Shown here one piece after another: positions 1 through 7,133 of a stretch of DNA of 25,745 nt (its first letter is position 1; each line of letters opens with the position of its first letter). The position numbers were made by a program, and so were the translations under genes. The stretch lies in assembly GCA_035276085.1 (NCBI GenBank), contig DATELY010000121.1, positions 1 through 25,745 on the forward strand. Direction: 5' to 3'. Under the pieces are notes generated by a model. That model saw only the letters and a list, made by a program, of their open reading frames with translations. It searched no databases and was not told the DNA's origin. The stretch is from DATELY01 sp035276085 (GTDB lineage Bacteria > Pseudomonadota > Gammaproteobacteria > Steroidobacterales > Steroidobacteraceae).

Positions 1-56
1 CTCATCAACTCGGCTCGTTCCTCGCTCGTCAGAACAATTTCCGGCGCCACTCGCAC
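1..56 (-). CDS. IS630-type transposase, N-terminal fragment (runs off left edge)
   Basis: The minus strand from a GTG at 54-56 reads V-R-V-A-P-E-I-V-L-T-S-E-E-R-A-E-L-M and stays open to the window edge. An in-frame TAG lies upstream, and a GGAG-type ribosome binding site sits about 7 nt before the GTG. The pattern (M/V)RVAP-x-(I/V)-x-L-(T/S)-x-EERAEL is typical of the N-terminus of IS630-family transposases, which move DNA by a DDE mechanism into TA dinucleotides. Only 18 residues are visible, so the family call rests on this short motif. Whether the element is intact cannot be judged. The terminal inverted repeat should lie between about 57 and 140, but I could not define it. A short inverted pair, TCACTC/GAGTGA at 114-127, lies in that stretch. 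Confidence 0.5.
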   Translation of the reverse strand, partial: MRVAPEIVLTSEERAELM

Positions 57-140
57 ACGCTTTCTCCACGCTGGTTCGCACTAAACCATCGGAGACACGC
101 AGTTCATTTAAGTTCACTCAAGAGTGATTCACTACACTAG

Positions 141-240
141 CTGGCTTGCTGGCTTGCTGGCTTGCTGGCTTGCTGGCTTGCTGGCTTGCTGGCTTGCTGG
201 CTTGCTGGCTTGCTGGCTTGCTGGCTTGCTGGCTTGCTGG
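141..240. repeat. Tandem array, 12.5 copies of the 8-bp unit CTGGCTTG
   Basis: One hundred bases consist of CTGGCTTG repeated without a single mismatch. The last half unit (CTGG, 237-240) merges into the apical stem of the hairpin element described next. An 8-bp unit shifts frame at each copy, so every frame reads Leu-Ala-Cys-Trp or Ala-Ser-Gln-Lys-Pro-like periodic peptides. These are not genes. The perfect identity between copies points to recent expansion by slipped-strand replication, so the copy number probably varies between strains. Confidence 0.97.
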
Positions 241-290
241 CCAGAAGGTTCTGTCAGGCTTCTGGCCAGCCGACCAGCACGCTAGCAAGC
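141..290. repeat. Modular hairpin element, 8-nt class, copy A1 (expanded left arm)
   Basis: CTGGCCAGAA (237-246) and TTCTGGCCAG (260-269) form a perfect 10-bp stem around a 13-nt loop. Outward on the right the sequence continues in 8-nt words: CCGACCAG (270-277, complement of CTGGTCGG), CACGCTAG (278-285) and CAAGC (286-290, complement of GCTTG). Outward on the left are the twelve CTGGCTTG copies. The left arm is thus about four times longer than the right. The element lies about 70 nt behind the stop codon of the response-regulator gene at 361 and may act as its transcription terminator, although no T-run follows. Confidence 0.85.
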
Positions 291-360
291 GCAATACCAC
301 GATCTCACATCAGCTGCTACACGCCACTACTGCTGTTGATCGTTTCCGAACCCTGCGAAC

Positions 361-1032
361 TCAGGGCGGAACGAGGCGATAACCCGCTCCCGGTGTCGTC
401 TGCAGGATCGTGGGTTCGGCGGGCTCGAATTCGATCTTGCGGCGCAAGCGATAGATCAACTGCTTCAGCGCGTTGCGCTCGCGCGCGCCGCCGGAACCCC
501 AGATCTGGTCGAGCAGTCGTTCCTGGGTGATCGTCCGTGCGGGACTGGTCATCAGCACTTGAATGACGCGCAACTCGAGAACCGTGAGTCGCAGGATTTG
601 CGAGCCGATCTGCAGCGTGTGTTCGTCCAGATCCAACGTCATCGAGTTCACGGTGATCGCGGTGGGCGCGTTGGCCTGCGCACGCCGCAGCAGCGCGCGC
701 GTGCGCGCAAGCAATGTGCGTGGGCTGAAAGGCTTCGTCAGATAGTCATCCGCGCCGCAATCGAGCGCGCTGACGATATCGTCTTCCTGGTCGCGTGCGC
801 TCAACATCAGGATGGGCGTGGTCGCGCGGCTGCGGATCTCCTTGCAGACTTCGAAGCCGCTGCGATCGGGCATGTTGATGTCGAGCACGAGGAGCTCGGG
901 TTGCGTTTGTTCGAACGCTTCCACCGCGCCCTTTGCATCCGCCACCGCAGTGACTTGATATCCACCCTGCGTGAGCGTGAACCAGACGAGCGAACGCAGA
1001 TCCGCGTCGTCATCGGCAACGACGATGCTCAT
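361..1032 (-). CDS. OmpR/PhoB-family response regulator (second, distal copy)
   Basis: This 223-residue protein has a receiver domain at about 1-115: acidic pocket D7-D8-D9, phosphoacceptor D51 in LVLDINMP, S78 and K100 in YLTKPF. A winged-helix DNA-binding domain follows at about 130-221, ending in the usual GAGYRLV strand. It should be a phosphorylation-controlled transcription factor. Its ATG overlaps the TGA of the upstream FAD protein gene as ATGA, so translation is probably coupled. No kinase gene is directly adjacent. By eye roughly half of its residues match the regulator at 2610-3284, including the block DYLTKPFSPRTLLAR. The two look like duplicated paralogues that could share the histidine kinase at 3292. 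Target genes cannot be read from the sequence. Confidence 0.93.
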   Translation of the reverse strand: MSIVVADDDADLRSLVWFTLTQGGYQVTAVADAKGAVEAFEQTQPELLVLDINMPDRSGFEVCKEIRSRATTPILMLSARDQEDDIVSALDCGADDYLTKPFSPRTLLARTRALLRRAQANAPTAITVNSMTLDLDEHTLQIGSQILRLTVLELRVIQVLMTSPARTITQERLLDQIWGSGGARERNALKQLIYRLRRKIEFEPAEPTILQTTPGAGYRLVPP

Positions 1033-2447
1033 GTTGCCGCCCGCCGCAGGTTGCCGGCTTCGCGATCTCCACCCATGAGCGCGGTTGCGAGTTGTTCGGC
1101 GTGGACACGCAGTTCCGCAGCGGCCGTTGCTTCCCAGTGATCTGCGCGCAGCATGGGACCCAGGTAAAACAGGTGCGGCCCGGGCCAGCCGTCGGCGTCG
1201 AACAGAGCGCCGTTCGCACCGGTTTTCACACCGAGCCCAAGCGGATCGCGCACGGCGAGACCGCTATCGACGAGGCTGCGCCACAACGGATCGCGGGTGC
1301 GCGCGAGATCGTAGTCAGGGCCGGTGCAGTTGATGATGCGATCGACGAGCAGTTCGCCGGAATGGGCATGCCCGCGTCGGCGATGAAGGATGCGAATGCG
1401 GCCATGTGCTTGCGAACACTGTTCGATACGCGCCGCGTGGATGTGCAAACGGCCACGATCGCGCAACTCGTGCAGGCGCACGACGGTCTGCGGCGGCAGA
1501 CGATGGCGGTGAATGTCCCAGTACGCTCGCAGATGCCGCAGGAAACGCGCGCGGTCGCGTTCGGGCAGTCGCTGCCAGATTCGCGGCGCGAGATTGCGCA
1601 CGAACGTCACGGCTTCGCGCCAATCACCGCCTGCGCTTTCGGCCTCTTCAGCCAGTCCTCGAACCGCGCGCGACAGGCTGCGCAAGGAAGAGGAGGCGAC
1701 GAGCAGGAGTGCGCTGCCGTCGCCTTTGAATGCGTCGGGTCTGAAGGGCGTCTGGCGCGGTGGGACGAGTCCGTGACGCGACAGCGCGTGGATGCGCGTG
1801 ATCTCGGGCCGCTCCGCCAACGTCAGCACGATGTCGGCCATCGTGAGGCTCGTGCCGATCAACAGCACTTCGCCCGCCACACCGTCGAGGGCACCCGCCT
1901 GCCATGGATTGTCGATATAGCCGTTCCCGAGCGCTGCGCACACGGCGAGTGACGCAGGCGGGGGATTGCCCGAGGCAATGATCGCTTGATCGGCGACGAT
2001 CGTTGTGCCGTCGCTGAGACCGAGCTGCAAGGGCCGTGAGCGATCGATGCGCTTGACGCGAACGACTTCACCGCGCAGCCGCTCCAGCCGAATCGACCGC
2101 GCAGCGCACAGCTCCGCCGCCAGCAAGACTTCCTGCAGGTAATCGCCGTAGAGCGCGCGGGGCAGAAAGTCTTCGATGGTGACGGTCGGCAGGCGCCGCT
2201 GAGCGAAGTGAAAGAATTCGAGCGGCGAGCGGGTGGTCGCGGACATGCGGCCCGCAGTGACATTCAGCAACAGCCGGCGGTGCAGCGCGTGATTCTCGTA
2301 TGCAACCCCGCAACCGATCTCATGCTCGCGTTCGATCAACAGTAGTCGCGTAGGCGTGTGCGTGGCCTGCCGCAGGAGATTGGCAGCCAGCACCGTGCCT
2401 GAGAAGCCGCCTCCCACGATCGCGATCGTTCGCATGAGTTGTTGCAT
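1029..2447 (-). CDS. FAD/NAD(P)-binding oxidoreductase (COG4529-like)
   Basis: The predicted protein has 472 residues. A Rossmann FAD-binding motif GGGFSG lies about 12 residues from the start. A second nucleotide-binding stretch (LLIGTSLTMAD) occurs mid-protein, with the conserved IASGNPPP and NCTGPDYD turns typical of the FAD/NAD(P)-binding family that includes ornithine-monooxygenase-like proteins. The substrate is unknown. I chose the ATG at 2445-2447 because GGGAGGA precedes it by about 9 nt and the Rossmann strand follows closely. The frame is open to a GTG at 2477 and there is another ATG at 2435, but neither has a good ribosome binding site. The binding site of the chosen start lies inside a perfect 11-bp hairpin. 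The gene overlaps the following response regulator by 4 nt. A redox enzyme downstream of a sulfate uptake operon could serve sulfur metabolism, but that is only inference. Confidence 0.85.
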   Translation of the reverse strand: MQQLMRTIAIVGGGFSGTVLAANLLRQATHTPTRLLLIEREHEIGCGVAYENHALHRRLLLNVTAGRMSATTRSPLEFFHFAQRRLPTVTIEDFLPRALYGDYLQEVLLAAELCAARSIRLERLRGEVVRVKRIDRSRPLQLGLSDGTTIVADQAIIASGNPPPASLAVCAALGNGYIDNPWQAGALDGVAGEVLLIGTSLTMADIVLTLAERPEITRIHALSRHGLVPPRQTPFRPDAFKGDGSALLLVASSSLRSLSRAVRGLAEEAESAGGDWREAVTFVRNLAPRIWQRLPERDRARFLRHLRAYWDIHRHRLPPQTVVRLHELRDRGRLHIHAARIEQCSQAHGRIRILHRRRGHAHSGELLVDRIINCTGPDYDLARTRDPLWRSLVDSGLAVRDPLGLGVKTGANGALFDADGWPGPHLFYLGPMLRADHWEATAAAELRVHAEQLATALMGGDREAGNLRRAAT

Positions 2448-2456
2448 CGGCCCTCG

Positions 2457-2484
2457 TCCTCCCGTGCCGCAGCGCACGGGAGGA
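2457..2484 (-). promoter_or_regulatory. Perfect hairpin masking the ribosome binding site of the FAD protein gene
   Basis: In mRNA sense, TCCTCCCGTGC (from 2484 down to 2474) pairs perfectly with GCACGGGAGGA (2467 down to 2457) across a 6-nt loop. The right arm contains the GGGAGGA Shine-Dalgarno sequence of the gene starting at 2447. The left arm supplies the matching anti-Shine-Dalgarno TCCTCCC. Such a GC-rich 11-bp stem would hide the site unless opened. It could also be a terminator-like stem, but there is no T-run. Confidence 0.6.
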
Positions 2485-2538
2485 GCTTAAGGAGAGGGCA
2501 GTAGCAAGTAAGTAACCGGTGGGTAACGAGGCGGGTAC

Positions 2539-2609
2539 GGGAAACGGGCTACAGGCTACGGCCAGATCTCTCTTCTCTGGCCGGAGCCCGTAGCCTGTTG
2601 GCCGTCGCC
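2539..2609. repeat. Modular hairpin element, 7-nt class, copy B1
   Basis: The left arm reads in 7-nt words: GGGAAAC (2539), GGGCTAC (2546), AGGCTAC (2553), GGCCAGA (2560-2566). After a 9-nt loop the right arm reads TCTGGCC (2576-2582), GGAGCCC, GTAGCCT, GTTGGCC, GTCGCCC. ACAGGCTACG (2551-2560) pairs perfectly with CGTAGCCTGT (2589-2598) if one word on the right is looped out. The element begins directly at the stop codon of the response-regulator gene at 2610. Confidence 0.8.
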
Positions 2610-3284
2610 CTATTCAACGATCAACTTGTACCCCGCACCGGCAACCGTCTGCAGCATCTGCGGTTGAGCGGGATCGATCTCGATCTTCTGCCGCAAGCGA
2701 TGGACGAGCTGCTTCAACAGCTGGCGATCGCCTGCGCCTTTGTGTCCCCATACCTGCATCAGCAGGCGGTCGGAGCTCACCGTGTGCCCTGCGTTGGCGA
2801 CGAGCATCTGCAGCAGTCGCAGCTCGAGCTTCGTGACTCGCACGGCTTCCTGCGTACCAACCTGGACCGTGTGCTCTTCCACGTCGAGCTGCACGCGCCC
2901 GGCTGCGAGCGGCGCGGTGTTCTCCATGCCGGCGCGACGTAACAGCGCTTTGACTCGCGCCAGCAACGTGCGCGGACTGAACGGCTTCGTCAGATAATCG
3001 TCTGCGCCCAATTCGAGCGCCTTCACCAGATCCTCTTCTTCGCCGCGGACCGTCAACATCATCACGGGCACGCGCGACTTCGAGCGCACGGCCTCGCACA
3101 CCTGAAAGCCGCTGGCGCCGGGCATGTTGATGTCGAGAATGACGAGATCGGGTGCCTCCGCGTCGAACAGGCGGATGGCGGTGGCGCCGTCGCTCGCCTT
3201 CACGACGAGATAGCCCGCCTGCGACAGCGTGAAGGCGATCAGCGCAAGGAGGTCCTTGTCATCGTCGGCGGAAAGAATTTTCAT
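2610..3284 (-). CDS. OmpR/PhoB-family response regulator (partner of adjacent kinase)
   Basis: This 224-residue regulator has a receiver domain (acidic D7-D8-D9, phosphoacceptor D51 in VILDINMP, T78, K100 in YLTKPF) and a C-terminal winged-helix domain (about 130-223, closing GAGYKLI). It should bind DNA when phosphorylated. It starts 7 nt behind the stop of the histidine kinase gene at 3292, so the two form a normal cognate pair transcribed kinase first. The pair follows the sulfate permease genes by a 6-nt gap. That makes control of sulfur acquisition, or sensing of a sulfur- or redox-related signal, a reasonable but unproven guess. It is closely related to the second regulator at 361-1032. 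Confidence 0.95.
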   Translation of the reverse strand: MKILSADDDKDLLALIAFTLSQAGYLVVKASDGATAIRLFDAEAPDLVILDINMPGASGFQVCEAVRSKSRVPVMMLTVRGEEEDLVKALELGADDYLTKPFSPRTLLARVKALLRRAGMENTAPLAAGRVQLDVEEHTVQVGTQEAVRVTKLELRLLQMLVANAGHTVSSDRLLMQVWGHKGAGDRQLLKQLVHRLRQKIEIDPAQPQMLQTVAGAGYKLIVE

Positions 3285-3291
3285 GGGATGC

Positions 3292-5406
3292 TCAAGCCTC
3301 TGCTCCTTCCATCACGCGCGGCAAGGAGATGACGAATCGTGTCTTGTTGTCCACGGTGCGCTCGGCGCGGATGGTGCCGCCGTGTCGATCGATGATGCTC
3401 TTGACGATCCACAGGCCGAGGCCAAGGCCACCGGGCTCGGGCTCTTGATCGGCGCCGCGATTGAACCGCTCGAAGACACTGCCGGACTCCGTGTGTGGTA
3501 CGCCAGGCCCTTCGTCTTCCACCCATACCTCGACGGCGTCAGCCTCCGCGCGAGCGCCCACGCGCACGACGGAACCTTCGGGCGCGAACTTGCTCGAGTT
3601 CGCCAGCAGGTTCACGAACACCTGCGTCAACCGCGGGCCGTCGCCATCGAAGCGCATGTCGTCCGGGATGTCGATCTGCAGTTGCTGACGCCGTTGCGTG
3701 AGCAACGCACCGATCAATGCATTCGCATCCTCGACGATCTCGCCGAGCACGACGCTTTGATGGCGAATGCCCAGTTGCCCGGATTCGATGCGCACGCTTT
3801 CGAGCAGATTGTCGATCAAGCGCGTGAGGCGCAGCGTGCCGCGCTCGAGCGCTAGCACGAGCTCGTGCTGCTGTTCGCGCGGCAGCGTATTCAAGCCGTC
3901 GCGCAACAGTTCGATCGAGGCCAGCTGCGCCGCCAATGGCGTGCGGAACTCATGCGAGATGTTCGCGAGCACGGAGTCGCGCGCGCGACGCACGCCTTCG
4001 AGCTCCGTTTCATCGCGAATGACCTGCACCTGCAGGTTGTCGACCGGTGCTGCGCTCGTGATCACGGTCGTACGGGGCGCGCCGGCGCGCACGTTCAGCA
4101 TCTCCGTGTTCTGGGCGTTGCCCTCGATGCGGGCCTGCAGGATCGGGCAGCGCACGTCGCACAGGCGCTGGCCGTTCTCGGCGTTGCAGGGTTTCAGAAC
4201 ATCGCCGCAGAAGCGACCGATGGCGCTCTCTGCATCGACGTTGAGCAGCCGCGCGGCCTGGGGATTCAGATAGCGGATCACGCGCGACTTGTCGACGGCA
4301 AAGACGCCTTCGACCACACCGCCGAGCACGGCCTGCGCTTCGGCTTCACTGCGTCGCAACGTGGTGGTCACCTCCACCAGGTTGTTGCGCATGTCTTCCA
4401 TCGTGCGCGCGAGCTTGCCGACTTCCGCTGTGCCGCCGGTTGGAATCGACGTGGAGAAGTCGCCCTGACCCAATCGCTCAGCCGCTTGCGTGAGCTCATC
4501 GACCGGCCCCGCGACTTGCTGCCCGAGCAAGACGCCCGCGAGAACAGCCAGTGCCGCCAACACCACGGCACTGATCAACAGGCGCTTGATGAGGCCGCCG
4601 ACCGCTGCATCGATCTCGCCGGCCGCCAGGCGCGCTTCGATCAGACCGATGGCTTCGCCCGTCGCAGCGAACAGCGGGAAGCTGGCGGCGTAGAGATCGC
4701 GTTGCTTGATGCGCATGACCGCCGAGTTGCCGTCCGATAGCCCGGCCGAGTGCAAGCGCGTGAAGTCATCGACCGGGGCGTTCGCGAAGACGCGATAGTT
4801 CAACACCCTGATCGGCACACCGACGCGTTCGGAGAGCGCTTTGTCGGTTTCCACATCGATGAGCCGGACGACATACACGCGCTGTTCCGGCCGTCCCGGC
4901 AGCTGAGCTTCGGCACCCGTAAGGGGTGCCGGTGCAAGCGCCGGCACTGCCAGAAACCGTTCGCCTTGTTCGCTCGCGGCAGTGACGATGTCGGACCACG
5001 GCAGCTCCATCCCGGCCTGAGCCAGCAGTCGTTCGCCATCGAACACGGCACAGGCCGCGTACGGCGGACGCACGCAGGTCCGTCGCAGAGTCAGCTGCAG
5101 ATTCGTCGGCTGGGCTTCCCGCAACAGGCGCGGCAAGGTGGGCGTGGCGGCGACGCTGCGCGCCGTGGTGAGCGCATCTTCGCTGTAGCGCCTGAGCTCC
5201 TCGCGCGCCATGGCACCGGCCAGTTGCACGCGCGCTTCGCCCTGAGCGTCGGCCATGTTTCGCAGCAACCTGACCGCATACCACGACGTGCCCGAGACGA
5301 CGAGCAGCACCATGAGCGCGTTGATGCCCGCGAGCCACCACGCCAGCCGCGCCTTCGATAGGTCGATGCTCAGTTTGTCGAGCCAGGGTTCGATTCGTTC
5401 CAGCAT
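3292..5406 (-). CDS. Membrane sensor histidine kinase with HAMP and cysteine-containing PAS domain
   Basis: The protein has 704 residues. Membrane segment one lies at about 22-46. A periplasmic sensor region of some 220 residues contains Cys111 and Cys119. Membrane segment two lies at about 275-297 and HAMP at about 298-352. A PAS domain spans about 355-465, the dimerisation domain has phosphoacceptor His485 in ISHEFRTPL, and the ATPase domain follows (N-box N599 and N603, DEGPGVP at 631, GLGLGLWIV at 661). The PAS domain carries four cysteines, C400, C407, C416 and C420 (CX6CX8CX3C), which could bind a metal, cluster or haem or act as a thiol switch. It starts 6 nt behind the cysW stop and is followed after 7 nt by its regulator gene, so signalling and transport genes appear co-transcribed. 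Confidence 0.95.
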   Translation of the reverse strand: MLERIEPWLDKLSIDLSKARLAWWLAGINALMVLLVVSGTSWYAVRLLRNMADAQGEARVQLAGAMAREELRRYSEDALTTARSVAATPTLPRLLREAQPTNLQLTLRRTCVRPPYAACAVFDGERLLAQAGMELPWSDIVTAASEQGERFLAVPALAPAPLTGAEAQLPGRPEQRVYVVRLIDVETDKALSERVGVPIRVLNYRVFANAPVDDFTRLHSAGLSDGNSAVMRIKQRDLYAASFPLFAATGEAIGLIEARLAAGEIDAAVGGLIKRLLISAVVLAALAVLAGVLLGQQVAGPVDELTQAAERLGQGDFSTSIPTGGTAEVGKLARTMEDMRNNLVEVTTTLRRSEAEAQAVLGGVVEGVFAVDKSRVIRYLNPQAARLLNVDAESAIGRFCGDVLKPCNAENGQRLCDVRCPILQARIEGNAQNTEMLNVRAGAPRTTVITSAAPVDNLQVQVIRDETELEGVRRARDSVLANISHEFRTPLAAQLASIELLRDGLNTLPREQQHELVLALERGTLRLTRLIDNLLESVRIESGQLGIRHQSVVLGEIVEDANALIGALLTQRRQQLQIDIPDDMRFDGDGPRLTQVFVNLLANSSKFAPEGSVVRVGARAEADAVEVWVEDEGPGVPHTESGSVFERFNRGADQEPEPGGLGLGLWIVKSIIDRHGGTIRAERTVDNKTRFVISLPRVMEGAEA

Positions 5407-5412
5407 GGGCAG

Positions 5413-6285
5413 CTAGTGCTTGGGAGAACCCGTACGCCATTCAGCCAGCGTCTTGATGAGCAGGGTCACCACCGCCAGCAGTGTCAGGAGCGAGGCAACC
5501 GCGAAGGCGCCGACGAAGTTGTACTCGTTGTACAGGATCTCGACGTGCAACGGCATCGTGGTCGTCAGGCCGCGGATGTGGCCCGAGACGACGGATACGG
5601 CACCGAACTCACCCATCGCACGCGCATTGCACAGGATCACACCATAGATGAGTCCCCAACGGACTTTGGGCAGCGTCACGCGGAAAAAGGTCATGAGTCC
5701 GCCCGCACCCATCGTGATCGCGGCTTCCTCCTCGTCGTTGCCCGCCTGCTGCATCAATGGAATGAGCTCGCGGGCAACGTATGGAAACGTGACGAACATG
5801 GTGGCCAGCACGATGCCCGGAAACGCGAACACGATGCTGATGTCACGGTCCTGCAGCCAGTGGCCGAACCAGCCCTGCATGCCGAACAACAGGACGTAGA
5901 CCAGACCGGAGATTACCGGCGAGATCGCGAAGGGCAGGTCGATGAGCGTGATCAGGATGCTCTTGAACTTGAATTCGAACTTCGCGATGGCCCATGCGGC
6001 CGCGACGCCGAACACGGTATTCACGGGCACCACGATCGCAGCCGTGGTGAGCGTCAACCGGATCGCAGCGGCCGTATCGGAGTCGGCAAAGCTGGCGAGG
6101 TACATCTGCCAGCCTTTCGCGAAGGCCGCAATGAACACGGTGGCCAGCGGTGCGAACAGGAGCGCGGCGAGGAAGAACAGCGACAGGCCGATGAACACGA
6201 AGCGTGACGCCTGCCGCGCGACCGTGTCACGACCCGGACGCGATCTCAGCTCCGCTTGCGCGGTGGCGGACAGTGCGCCGGCCAT
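5413..6285 (-). CDS. cysW: Sulfate/thiosulfate ABC transporter permease CysW
   Basis: This 290-residue inner-membrane permease has about six hydrophobic segments beginning near residue 28. The cytoplasmic EAA loop that docks the ATPase is recognisable at about 186-215 (EEEAAITMGAGG followed by VTLPKVRWGLIYG). FDLPFAISP-like and GEFGAVSVVSG blocks are characteristic of CysW, and the length matches the family (about 290). With CysT it forms the channel that brings sulfate or thiosulfate into the cytoplasm, powered by CysA and loaded by the binding protein. Its ATG shares one base with the TGA of cysT (TGATG), so translation is coupled. The histidine kinase gene follows 6 nt downstream. Confidence 0.95.
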   Translation of the reverse strand: MAGALSATAQAELRSRPGRDTVARQASRFVFIGLSLFFLAALLFAPLATVFIAAFAKGWQMYLASFADSDTAAAIRLTLTTAAIVVPVNTVFGVAAAWAIAKFEFKFKSILITLIDLPFAISPVISGLVYVLLFGMQGWFGHWLQDRDISIVFAFPGIVLATMFVTFPYVARELIPLMQQAGNDEEEAAITMGAGGLMTFFRVTLPKVRWGLIYGVILCNARAMGEFGAVSVVSGHIRGLTTTMPLHVEILYNEYNFVGAFAVASLLTLLAVVTLLIKTLAEWRTGSPKH

Positions 6286-7133
6286 CAGCGTCCCGCCGCC
6301 ACGACCTGGCGACGCCCCCAGGCTTGCAACAGGTTGATGGAAAACAGCATGACGAAGGACATCACGAGCATGATGAAGCCCAGGGCCGCGGCACCGGCAT
6401 AGTCGAACTGTTCCAGCTTGATCACGATCAGCAGCGGTGTGATCTCCGTCTTCATCGGCAGGTTACCCGCGATGAAAATCACCGAGCCGTACTCGCCGAT
6501 GCCGCGTGCGAACGCCATCGTGAATCCCGTGAGCAGCGAGGGCAGGATGGCCGGCAGAATGATGCGTCGAAACGTGTAGAAAGGGCGCGCGCCCAACGTC
6601 TCCGCCGCATCTTCGAGATCGCGTTGCACTTCCAGCAATGCGGGTTGCACCGACCGCACCACGAATGGCAAGCCGATCAACGTGAGCGCGACGACGACAC
6701 CGATCCACGTGTATGCGACCTTGATGCCCAGCGGCGCGAGGTACTGGCCGATCCAGCCGTTCGGTGCGAACACGGCCGTCAGCGCGATACCCGATACGGC
6801 GGTGGGCAAGGCGAAGGGCATGTCGATCAAGGCATCGATGAGACGCCGGCCCGGAAACTCGTAACGCACGAGGGTCCAGGCAATGATGAATCCGAAGACG
6901 CCGTTCAACGCTGCCGCCAGCAACGACGCTCCGAACGTAAGTCGATACGACGCGACGGCGCGTGGGTCGAGCAAGACGTGCAGGAACTGCTGCCATCCCA
7001 TCGTCGCCGTCTTCATCACCAGCGCGGCGAGCGGAATGAGCACGATCGCGCACAGGAAGAAGGTGGAGAATCCCAGCGTCAGTCCGAAGCCGGGCAGCAC
7101 GCTCGGCTGCTTGAAGCGGCCGTGAGTCTTCAT
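6285..7133 (-). CDS. cysT: Sulfate/thiosulfate ABC transporter permease CysT (CysU)
   Basis: This 282-residue permease has about six membrane segments. The blocks DMPFALPTAVSGIAL and RGIGEYGSVIFIAGN are diagnostic of CysT/CysU. The EAA loop is at about 165-195 (LEDAAETLGA, then ILPAILPSLLTG). It pairs with CysW to form the translocation path. The ATG overlaps the TGA of the binding-protein gene as ATGA, and the stop overlaps the cysW start, so the genes are translated as a chain. Length and motifs are ordinary for the family. Confidence 0.95.
   Translation of the reverse strand: MKTHGRFKQPSVLPGFGLTLGFSTFFLCAIVLIPLAALVMKTATMGWQQFLHVLLDPRAVASYRLTFGASLLAAALNGVFGFIIAWTLVRYEFPGRRLIDALIDMPFALPTAVSGIALTAVFAPNGWIGQYLAPLGIKVAYTWIGVVVALTLIGLPFVVRSVQPALLEVQRDLEDAAETLGARPFYTFRRIILPAILPSLLTGFTMAFARGIGEYGSVIFIAGNLPMKTEITPLLIVIKLEQFDYAGAAALGFIMLVMSFVMLFSINLLQAWGRRQVVAAGR

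Noticed and set aside
141..240. Possible CRISPR array
   Set aside because: The repeats are 8 bp and directly adjacent with no spacers, and no cas gene is near.
118..530. Open frames through the octamer array on both strands encoding Leu/Ala/Cys/Trp or Ala/Ser/Gln/Lys/Pro periodic peptides
   Set aside because: They arise because an 8-bp unit without stops is open in several frames. They have no ribosome binding site and no family likeness.
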